In this document: piece after piece, positions 6,822-12,322 of the stretch
Layout of the letters: the number at the start of each line of letters is the position of its first letter
Numbering within the stretch: the first letter of the stretch is position 1
Source of the DNA: Deltaproteobacteria bacterium
GTDB lineage: Bacteria > Myxococcota > Myxococcia > Myxococcales > 40CM-4-68-19
Reading direction: 5' to 3'
Length of the DNA: 12,322 nt
Assembly: GCA_005879505.1 (NCBI GenBank)
Contig: VBKQ01000224.1
Location: 1-12,322 of the forward strand
The notes under the pieces: model-generated
The model's input: the letters and a program-made list of their open reading frames with translations, nothing else
What the model was told of the DNA's origin: nothing
Database searches by the model: none
Translations under genes and position numbers: made by a program

Positions 6822-8464
6822 TCGAACCACTTCCGCATCGCGTCGTTGCGAAACGCGTAGAGCATCAGCGTGAGCAGCAGCGCAATTCCGACGACGTTCG
6901 CGACCTCGCGGAAGCGGACGGACAGCGGCCGGCGGCGGATCCCCTCGATGAAGGCGGTGAGGACGTGGAACCCGTCGAGCACCGGCACCGGGATCAGGTT
7001 CATCAGCCCGAGCACGATGCTGATCGCGCCCATGGTGAACACCAGCTCTCGCCAGCCGTTCTCCGCCGCCTTGCGCGCCACGTCAGCGATCATCAGCGGC
7101 CCGCCGATCGCGCGGCTCGAGATGTGACCGGTGACGATCCGGACGATGCCGATGGCCTGCTTGCGGACGAACACGCCGGTGTTGGTGACCGCCCGGTAGG
7201 CGGCATCCGGCAATGCATACCGTACCCAGATCCGCTCGGCCTCGGCGAAGGCGTTCAGATCGGGCGCCGCGCCCAGGTCGGGCACGTCCTGGAGCAAGCC
7301 GGTCTCGTCGCGATCCCTTCGAGGATGCGGCGTGACCGTGAAGCTCAGCTCCTTGCCGTCCCGGCGCACGGCGATCCGGACCGGCTGCGTTCCCGCTGCC
7401 TTGATGGCGGCGTCCACCTCGTCGCTCCAGGAGAGCGCGGGGCGTCCGTTCACGGCCAGGACGCGATCGCCGCGCTTCAGCCCCGCCTCGTCGGCCGCTC
7501 CGCCGGGCTGGACCGCGAACAAGGTGAGATCGCTCGCTTCCAGGCCGTAGGCGCCGGGGGCGTCCGGGGCAGGCAGAGTGAGCGAGAGGGGCTTTTCGGA
7601 CCAGAGCGTTCCACCCGGCGCTTGCACGGCCTCGGGCCGCAGCAGGTCGAGCTTCAATGCATCCGAGCGCCCGGCGATCTGCTGCTGAAGCTGCTCCCAG
7701 CTCGCCACCGGAGCGCCGTCCAGCTTGACCACTTTGTCGAACGTCCGCACCCCACCTCTGCCCGCGGGTGTATCCGGCGAGATCACCGTGACCTGCGTGG
7801 CGCGGGGAACGGCGGCGATGCCGATGCGGCCGTGCTTCACGGTCTCGACCGGGTCCGTTTCCTCGTGCACCGCCGGCACGACCCGCAGCGTCTCGCGGGC
7901 GCCGCTGCGCTCGATTTCCATGGACACGGGCTGGCCGCCGTGCGCGCGGATCTTCTCTTGCAGCGCGCTCCAGCCGACCACCGGGTCGCCGTCGATGCTC
8001 ACGATGCGATCGCCGGATCGGAGACCCGCCTGCGCCGCTGGGGATTGCGGCTTCACGTACCCGACCTTTGCTGCCAGATCCTGATGCGGGGCGGCGAAGA
8101 CTACGAAGTAAAGCGCGACCGCGAGCGCAAAGTTTGCGGCGGGACCGGCGAAGGCGATGGCGCCCTTCTTCCAGGGCGGCTGCTCGAGGAAACCCCGCCC
8201 GCGGTCCTCGGGAGCGACTTCCTCGTACGGATTGTCGCCGGCGAACTTCACGTATCCGCCCAGCGGCAGCAGCGACACGCGGTATTCGGTCTCGCCCGCG
8301 TTGAATCCGAAGAGCCTGGGCCCGAATCCGATCGAGAAGCGGATGGCCCTCACGCCCAGCGCCTTGCCCACGATCAGGTGTCCGAGCTCGTGGAAGAACA
8401 CCACCACGCTGATCACGAGCGCAAACGAGAGCAGGGTCAAACCCGCCGACTGGACGAAGCTCAT
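6818..8464 (-). CDS. rseP: RseP-type site-2 intramembrane zinc metalloprotease with three PDZ-like domains
   Basis: Inner-membrane protease of 548 residues, about 100 longer than E. coli RseP. RseP cuts transmembrane segments such as anti-sigma factors and signal-peptide remnants. The zinc motif HELGH (25-29) lies in the first transmembrane segment, and the third zinc ligand is in NLIPVPVLDG (489-498, Asp497). Membrane segments are also clear at about 102-126, 473-492 and 522-537. Between them are PDZ1 (about 130-200; SPAAQAGLRSGD), a second PDZ-like repeat (about 214-290; TPAGRGGVRTFDKVV) and PDZ3 (about 305-380; GAADEAGLKRGD). The residue after LDG is Phe rather than the usual Gly. The ATG at 8464 is the first start after an in-frame TAG 15 bases upstream, although no Shine-Dalgarno is visible. 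It starts 44 bases after cdsA, and its stop overlaps the tsaB start. Confidence 0.93.
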   Translation of the reverse strand: MSFVQSAGLTLLSFALVISVVVFFHELGHLIVGKALGVRAIRFSIGFGPRLFGFNAGETEYRVSLLPLGGYVKFAGDNPYEEVAPEDRGRGFLEQPPWKKGAIAFAGPAANFALAVALYFVVFAAPHQDLAAKVGYVKPQSPAAQAGLRSGDRIVSIDGDPVVGWSALQEKIRAHGGQPVSMEIERSGARETLRVVPAVHEETDPVETVKHGRIGIAAVPRATQVTVISPDTPAGRGGVRTFDKVVKLDGAPVASWEQLQQQIAGRSDALKLDLLRPEAVQAPGGTLWSEKPLSLTLPAPDAPGAYGLEASDLTLFAVQPGGAADEAGLKRGDRVLAVNGRPALSWSDEVDAAIKAAGTQPVRIAVRRDGKELSFTVTPHPRRDRDETGLLQDVPDLGAAPDLNAFAEAERIWVRYALPDAAYRAVTNTGVFVRKQAIGIVRIVTGHISSRAIGGPLMIADVARKAAENGWRELVFTMGAISIVLGLMNLIPVPVLDGFHVLTAFIEGIRRRPLSVRFREVANVVGIALLLTLMLYAFRNDAMRKWFE

Positions 8465-8508
8465 GGAGGCACGAGTCTAAATGTGCATTGTGCGCCGCGC
8501 CAGCAGGG

Positions 8509-9321
8509 TCAGGTAAGCAGGCGTGCACAGAAGAGGACAAAGGGGGCGTTGAAGAGGAGCGCGTCGATGCGGTCGAGAAGACCGCCGTGGCCCGGGAGCA
8601 GCCGCCCGCTGTCTTTCGCTCCAAACGCCCGCTTGAGCATCGACTCGGAGAGATCGCCCAAGGGACCGAGCACGGCCGCTCCGGCGCCGATGAAGGCCGC
8701 GCCCCAGGAGGGAAGCTCTGGAAGCCAGATCTCGCGCACGATCAGCGCTCCGGCGATGCTGCCCGCTGCACCGCCGAGCGCGCCCTCCCACGTCTTGCTG
8801 GGCGAGATGCGCTCGTAGAGCTTGCGGCGACCGAAGGCCCGGCCGGCGAAGTACGCGAACGAGTCGTTGAGCCAGGTGACCGTCAGCGTGAGCACGATCC
8901 ACCACTCCCCGTGCGGCATCCCCCGCAGGGGCACCAGCGCGCCGAGCAGCAGTCCGGGATAGGCCGCGCCGAGGACGGCAAGACCGACCCGGCGCGGCGC
9001 GTTCGGGATCTCCGACTCGAACCACAGGGTATCGGCGAACGCGACGATCACGACTGCGCTCAAGATCAGCTCCGTGGTGACCCACCCGGGCGACGCCAGC
9101 TGAAGGAGCGGGATGAGAAAGGCGCCGCCCGTGGACACGATCGCCGCACCCGTCAGGTCCGCGCGCGGCAGGTGATTGAGCTCGAGGGCGCAGACCGCGG
9201 CGGCGGCCCCGATCAAGAGCGCCAGCGGCAACCCACCGCGCCAGACGAGCCACAGCACCGCCGGCAGGAGCACGAGGGCGGTGGTCACCCGAATGACCAG
9301 GTTCCGGTTCTTTTCGCTCAT
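8509..9321 (-). CDS. cdsA: Phosphatidate cytidylyltransferase (CDP-diacylglycerol synthase)
   Basis: Polytopic inner-membrane protein of 270 residues. It converts phosphatidic acid and CTP to CDP-diacylglycerol, the precursor of PE, PG and cardiolipin. The CDS family signature is complete at residues 227-253: SMLKRAFGAKDSG, then LLPGHGGLLDRID. SPSKTWEG (173-180), another conserved family segment, is also present. About seven hydrophobic segments fill the rest, beginning with residues 14-27 after a charged MSEKNRN head. The ATG overlaps the uppS stop in an ATGA arrangement, so translation is coupled to uppS. In many bacteria dxr follows; here rseP does. Confidence 0.94.
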   Translation of the reverse strand: MSEKNRNLVIRVTTALVLLPAVLWLVWRGGLPLALLIGAAAAVCALELNHLPRADLTGAAIVSTGGAFLIPLLQLASPGWVTTELILSAVVIVAFADTLWFESEIPNAPRRVGLAVLGAAYPGLLLGALVPLRGMPHGEWWIVLTLTVTWLNDSFAYFAGRAFGRRKLYERISPSKTWEGALGGAAGSIAGALIVREIWLPELPSWGAAFIGAGAAVLGPLGDLSESMLKRAFGAKDSGRLLPGHGGLLDRIDALLFNAPFVLFCARLLT

Positions 9322-10076
9322 GCGATGCGGATCTGCGCGCTCGTCTTTCCGAAGCGCCGCTCGCGCTTCTGGAAATCCTCGATGGCGAGCAGCAGATCCA
9401 GCTCGCCGAAATCCGGCCAGAGCGTCTCGGTGAAGTGGATCTCCGCATACGCGAGCTGCCAGAGGAGGAAGTTGGAGACGCGAAACTCCCCGCTGGTGCG
9501 GACGACGAGCTCGAGCGGCGGCAGCCCCTCGGTCCAGAGGCGGTCCTCGATCGCCCTGGCGTCGATCGAGTCCGGGTCGATGCGGTCCGCGGCAATTCGC
9601 CGCGCCATGGCGATGATCTCCTCGCGGCCGCCGTAGCTGAGCGCGAGGGTCAGCGTCATGTCCGTGTGAGTCGCGCTGTCGCGGCGAAGGGCCTCCAGCG
9701 GATCGCGCACTCGAGGCGGCAGCCGATCGAGCTCGCCGATGGCGTGGAGCCGGATACCGTTCTCCATGATCTCCGGCCGCTCGCGGTGCAGGTAATCACG
9801 CAGCAGGTCCATCAGGCCCGCGACCTCGTCCGGCGGGCGCTCCCAGTTCTGGGAAGAGAACGCGTAGAGGGTGAGCGCGTTCAGGCCGAGGCGGCGCGCG
9901 GCGCGCGTCACCTCCCGCACGGAATCGCTTCCGCGCCGATGACCTTCCAGCCGGGGCAGCCCCCGCTGCTCCGCCCAGCGGCCATTTCCGTCCATGATGA
10001 TGCCCACATGGCGCGGGAGCGGGCGCTGCGCGACCTCCGCCTTGAGCTGGGCGATGTCCCGTTCGATACGAGGCAT
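9318..10076 (-). CDS. uppS: Cis-prenyltransferase, undecaprenyl diphosphate synthase
   Basis: Protein of 252 residues, normal family length. It elongates FPP with eight IPP units to give undecaprenyl diphosphate, the lipid carrier for peptidoglycan and O-antigen. Motifs are HVGIIMDGNGRWA (23-35, catalytic Asp29), RGLPRLEGHRRG (38-49), FSSQNWERP (73-81), ALSYGGREEI (145-154), RTSGEFRVSNFLLWQ (193-207) and LWPDF (219-223). Two positions differ from the common form: Gln76 where FSxENW normally has Glu, and Phe198 where RTSGEQR normally has Gln. The key Arg193, Arg199 and Ser201 are kept. It is the first gene of the minus-strand cluster, 61 bases from the divergent kinase. A possible extended -10 on the minus strand (TGCTATGGT, 10097-10089) would give a leader of only about 5 bases. 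Confidence 0.94.
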   Translation of the reverse strand: MPRIERDIAQLKAEVAQRPLPRHVGIIMDGNGRWAEQRGLPRLEGHRRGSDSVREVTRAARRLGLNALTLYAFSSQNWERPPDEVAGLMDLLRDYLHRERPEIMENGIRLHAIGELDRLPPRVRDPLEALRRDSATHTDMTLTLALSYGGREEIIAMARRIAADRIDPDSIDARAIEDRLWTEGLPPLELVVRTSGEFRVSNFLLWQLAYAEIHFTETLWPDFGELDLLLAIEDFQKRERRFGKTSAQIRIA

Positions 10077-10088
10077 GAAGGCCCGGGC

Positions 10089-10097
10089 ACCATAGCA
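10089..10097 (-). promoter_or_regulatory. Possible extended -10 element for the uppS operon
   Basis: Read on the minus strand this is TG-C-TATGGT, an extended -10 with 4 of 6 matches to TATAAT. It lies in the 61-base gap in front of uppS. No convincing -35 is visible. Transcription would begin near 10082, leaving an almost leaderless message. This is a weak call. Confidence 0.25.
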
Positions 10098-10137
10098 GGA
10101 ATGCTGCGCGGCGCGTCGTTCGGGTTAGGTTACCTTC

Positions 10138-11178
10138 GTGCCCGGCTGGTTCGGCCCATTTCGCATCGAGCGGCAGGTCGGCCGCGGCGGCCTCGGCGCC
10201 GTCTATCGCGCGGTCGATTGCCGCAGCGGGATCACGGTCGCCCTGAAGATGCTTCCGCCCGGGACGGACCCTTCGGCTACGCGGCGACTCCGGCGCGAGT
10301 TCGAAGCGCTGCGGCACCTGGACCACCCCAACATCGTGCGCGTGATGGACTCCGGCGACGTCGACGGCATCTCCTGGCTGTCGATGGAGTTCGTGGACGG
10401 CATGGTGCTGCGCGAGTGGCTGGTGGTGGCCGGACAGCCGAAGCTGCTCGAGCCCGAGCTGGAAATGGATGCGCCCGAAGGCGTGGACCTCGACGTGCTC
10501 TTCGAGGAGCCGGACTCCGGCGCCCTGCTCGCAGCCGCGCGGGCCGGCCGCTTGCGGCTCGAGACCGGGCTCGACGCGATGCTGACCGACGAGGAGCAGC
10601 TCGAACAGAACAATCCCGACCGCCTGCACGCCTTGTGCGAGGCGCTCGCGCAGGTGTGCGATGGCCTCTCGTTCATCCATTCACGCGGGCTGCTGCATCG
10701 CGATGTGAAGCCGGGAAACATCCTGGTCCGTCAGGATCGCCGCGCCACGCTGGTGGACTTCGGTCTCGCCAAGCGCATGACCGACTCGGAGATCACCGAT
10801 CACGGACACGTGGTCGGGACGTACCGCTACATGGCGCCGGAGCAGGCCCGGGGAGAGGCAGTGGACCGGCGCAGCGATCTGTACTCGCTCGGGGCAACGC
10901 TCTACGAGCTGATCGCAGGGAGGCCCCCCTTTCCCCATCGCAACCAGCTCGAGCTCCTGGAAGCGATCATCTACCAGGACCCGCCCTCGATCACGCGCAT
11001 CAACCCCCGCGCCCCGGCCGCGCTGTGCCGGCTCGCGGAGCGGCTCATCCAGAAGCACCCCGGGGACCGGCCAGAGAACGCCGCGGAGGTCGCGCTGCTC
11101 TTGCGCGTGATCGGGCGCGGAGTTTGGGGATTCTCGGATCCGCTGCTGGTACCCCGCCCGCGCGAAGACCGCCCCTGA
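10138..11178 (+). CDS. Soluble Hanks-type Ser/Thr protein kinase with an acidic insertion
   Basis: Kinase of 346 residues with no transmembrane segment and no separate sensor domain. Catalytic motifs are intact: Gly-loop GRGGLGAVY (15-23), Lys37 in VALKML, Glu54, HRDVKPGN (187-194, catalytic Asp189), DFG (207-209), APEQ (233-236), SDLYSLG (246-252) and the subdomain XI Arg311. It therefore looks active. Between the hinge (MEFVDGMVLREWL, 83-95) and helix E (about 161-182) sits an unusual stretch of roughly 60 residues. It is rich in Leu, Glu and Asp and typical kinases lack it. The GTG at 10138 is forced: an in-frame TAG lies at 10126-10128 and no other start precedes the Gly-loop. It is divergent from uppS and convergent with the methyltransferase gene. 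Its substrates are unknown. Confidence 0.9.
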   Translation: MPGWFGPFRIERQVGRGGLGAVYRAVDCRSGITVALKMLPPGTDPSATRRLRREFEALRHLDHPNIVRVMDSGDVDGISWLSMEFVDGMVLREWLVVAGQPKLLEPELEMDAPEGVDLDVLFEEPDSGALLAAARAGRLRLETGLDAMLTDEEQLEQNNPDRLHALCEALAQVCDGLSFIHSRGLLHRDVKPGNILVRQDRRATLVDFGLAKRMTDSEITDHGHVVGTYRYMAPEQARGEAVDRRSDLYSLGATLYELIAGRPPFPHRNQLELLEAIIYQDPPSITRINPRAPAALCRLAERLIQKHPGDRPENAAEVALLLRVIGRGVWGFSDPLLVPRPREDRP

Positions 11179-11187
11179 GCAGTCGTG

Positions 11188-11202
11188 GCCGCCGAAGGCG
11201 GC
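11188..11202. terminator. Hairpin between convergent genes, possible bidirectional terminator
   Basis: GCCGCC-GAA-GGCGGC is a perfect 6-base-pair GC stem with a 3-base loop. It lies between the kinase stop (TGA ends at 11178) and the methyltransferase stop (begins at 11203). No T-run follows on either strand, so it is not a canonical intrinsic terminator. Its exact placement between two converging stops supports a transcription-stopping or transcript-end-protecting role. Confidence 0.45.
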
Positions 11203-11922
11203 TCAGCGCGCCGCTTCTCTCATGCGCCTGCGGAGATCGGCGACGAAGTTCCCCCGCAGCCAGCGGTGCTTCCACGCCTTCACCGCCAGCCAGCCCACTG
11301 CGACCGCGGCGAGCGCGACGGCCCAGGGCCGCAGCGGAGCCCCCAGGTGATCCGAGGCGATCAGGATCAACGCCAGCGCGATCCATGCGGCCGCCGGGTT
11401 GTGCTCCTTGCGCAAGACGCGGCGGAAATCCCACGGCCGCCCGCTGCGGGCGTCCGCCCAGCGGGGCCAGAATCGCGGAACGCGAGCGCACCAGGCCTCG
11501 TACTGCGGCCCGAATCGATCGCGCAGGAACTGTTCCTCGGCGGCGATGATGGCGCGGTACTGGACCGCGAAGAGCAGCGCGACGATGCACAGCAGCCGGA
11601 GGTCGTGCCCGACCAGGCAGAGACCGAGGCAGATGCAAAGGTTGCCGAGATAGAGCGGGTTGCGCGTCAGCGCGTACGGACCGTCGGTGTTCAGCGAGAC
11701 GGCGATCAGCTTCTCGTTCTGTCCCGAGGTGCCGTCGGGCACCTGACCCAGAACCCAGGCGCGCAGCGCCTGTCCGGCGGCGCAGAGCGCGAGACCTGCG
11801 ACCAGCCACAGCGGCGAAGCATGGCCACGGCTGCGCCAGATCAGCGGGAGGGCGGCCAGCACGAGCAGGACGGCCGTGAAGCTCCGCCACCTGAACAGCA
11901 CGCGGCCCACCCGCTGCAGCAT
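11203..11922 (-). CDS. Membrane methyltransferase of the isoprenylcysteine/phospholipid methyltransferase family
   Basis: Integral membrane protein of 239 residues. The family core is clear: GPYALTRNPLYLGNL (81-95), then a hydrophobic pair (about 96-122), AAEEQFLRDRFGPQYEAW (127-144), and the closing RVPRFWPRW (147-155). In this family those segments bind S-adenosylmethionine at the membrane face. Two membrane segments precede the core (about 14-29 and 37-58). After it comes an extra region of about 80 residues with two more hydrophobic segments (about 178-190 and 198-216) and a basic C-terminus. True isoprenylcysteine substrates are not expected in bacteria, so lipid or another small hydrophobic acceptor is more plausible. 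It is divergent from the ABC exporter (45-base gap) and convergent with the kinase. Confidence 0.8.
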   Translation of the reverse strand: MLQRVGRVLFRWRSFTAVLLVLAALPLIWRSRGHASPLWLVAGLALCAAGQALRAWVLGQVPDGTSGQNEKLIAVSLNTDGPYALTRNPLYLGNLCICLGLCLVGHDLRLLCIVALLFAVQYRAIIAAEEQFLRDRFGPQYEAWCARVPRFWPRWADARSGRPWDFRRVLRKEHNPAAAWIALALILIASDHLGAPLRPWAVALAAVAVGWLAVKAWKHRWLRGNFVADLRRRMREAAR

Positions 11923-11967
11923 CGGGCGGCGTGCCTATCAGGAGAACCCCCGTGCTACAAGTCGCGC

Positions 11968-12322
11968 GTGAAGGAATACCGGCGCCTTCTCGCGGCGGTG
12001 CGCCCGCACCGCGGACTGCTCGCGGCGGCGATCGCCTCGATGATCGCGCTCTCGGCGGCGACGGGTGCGTTCTCCTGGCTGGTCGGACCGATGTTCCAGT
12101 TCGTCTTCAAGGGCGGCGCTCTCGACGCGAAAGCGCTGCGCAGCGCGCTGCCCTTCCTCAGCGCGCCGGAGGCGCTCCCGCGCGACACCGTGCTGCGCGC
12201 GCTGCCCATCCTCATCCTCGCCATCGCCGCCGTGCGCGGCATCGCCTATTTCGGTCAGTTCTACTGCATGGGCATGCTGGGCCAGCGCGTGGTCGCCGAC
12301 CTGCGGCTCGCGCTCCACCAGA
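11968..12322 (+). CDS. MsbA-like ABC exporter, N-terminal membrane part (C-terminus cut off by window edge)
   Basis: 118 codons are visible from the GTG at 11968 to the right edge. The start MKEYRRLLAAVRPHRG is typical of MsbA-like lipid A/lipid flippases: a short amphipathic elbow, then TM1 (about 17-40). A periplasmic loop follows with an insertion (about 48-75), then TM2 (about 77-97) and the coupling region GQRVVADLR (105-113). The nucleotide-binding domain is outside the window, so ABC motifs cannot be seen and the assignment rests on the N-terminal pattern. No in-frame start lies nearby upstream. The only good Shine-Dalgarno (AGGAG, 11940-11944) is 23 bases before this GTG and is better spaced for an out-of-frame GTG at 11952. 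It is probably a lipid or LPS-core exporter, which fits the envelope theme. Confidence 0.75.
   Translation, partial: MKEYRRLLAAVRPHRGLLAAAIASMIALSAATGAFSWLVGPMFQFVFKGGALDAKALRSALPFLSAPEALPRDTVLRALPILILAIAAVRGIAYFGQFYCMGMLGQRVVADLRLALHQ

Noticed and set aside
8477..8508. Possible dxr remnant or small peptide between cdsA and rseP
   Set aside because: The 44-base gap is too short and shows no similarity to Dxr motifs; the frame ending here is a continuation of a cdsA/uppS shadow.
6965..8818. 617-codon plus-strand open frame opposite rseP and cdsA
   Set aside because: It is antisense to two genes with complete catalytic motifs; the translation is His/Arg-rich and low in hydrophobic periodicity, typical of antisense shadows.
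10127..10135. Small palindrome AGGT-T-ACCT before the kinase
   Set aside because: Only 4-base arms; expected by chance at this scale and not supported by any other signal.
9435..11549. Very long open frame on the plus strand (704 codons) crossing uppS and the kinase
   Set aside because: It covers convincing genes in other frames on both strands, and its product is Arg/Pro/Ala-rich with no motifs. It is the usual GC-rich shadow.

Overview
The window looks like chromosomal DNA of a GC-rich member of the Myxococcota (an Anaeromyxobacter/Myxococcus-type deltaproteobacterium). This rests on the strong G/C bias at third codon positions, three GTG starts, a PKD-domain lipoprotein, a MYXO-CTERM sorting tail and a Hanks-type Ser/Thr kinase. 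The taxon is inferred from gene content, not from a marker gene. The window is almost fully coding. The longest gap is about 146 bases, and I see no tRNA, rRNA, CRISPR array or insertion sequence.

Layout from left to right. (1) At 1-1729 on the minus strand is a large lipoprotein with one PKD domain and two related C-terminal modules; its C-terminus runs off the left edge. (2) Divergent from it, at 1834-3464 on the plus strand, is a two-gene unit: a long-chain trans-polyprenyl diphosphate synthase and a GbsR/MarR-type winged-helix regulator. A sigma70-like promoter with an AT-rich palindrome lies in front. (3) At 3465-5072 on the minus strand is an unusual fusion. It has an FN3-containing exported domain, a MYXO-CTERM-like tail in mid-protein, then a second signal-peptide-like helix and an outer-membrane beta-barrel.

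(4) At 5219-10076 on the minus strand is a tightly packed, probably single operon, read right to left: uppS, cdsA, rseP, tsaB, asd. It covers undecaprenyl-diphosphate and CDP-diacylglycerol synthesis, envelope-stress proteolysis, tRNA t6A formation, and the aspartate branch leading to DAP, Lys, Thr and Met. The dxr gene that often sits between cdsA and rseP is absent. (5) Divergent from uppS, at 10138-11178 on the plus strand, is a soluble Ser/Thr kinase with an acidic insertion in its catalytic domain. (6) Convergent with it, at 11203-11922 on the minus strand, is a membrane methyltransferase of the isoprenylcysteine/phospholipid methyltransferase type; a hairpin fills the gap between the two genes. 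(7) At 11968-12322 on the plus strand is the N-terminus of an MsbA-like ABC exporter that runs off the right edge.

The common theme is the cell envelope: polyprenyl carriers and quinone tails, phospholipid precursors, an intramembrane protease, outer-membrane and surface proteins, and a lipid exporter. Most of it is ordinary housekeeping. The feature most likely to be new is the mid-protein MYXO-CTERM/beta-barrel fusion, which reads like a polyprotein that processing would split into an anchored exoprotein and an outer-membrane barrel.
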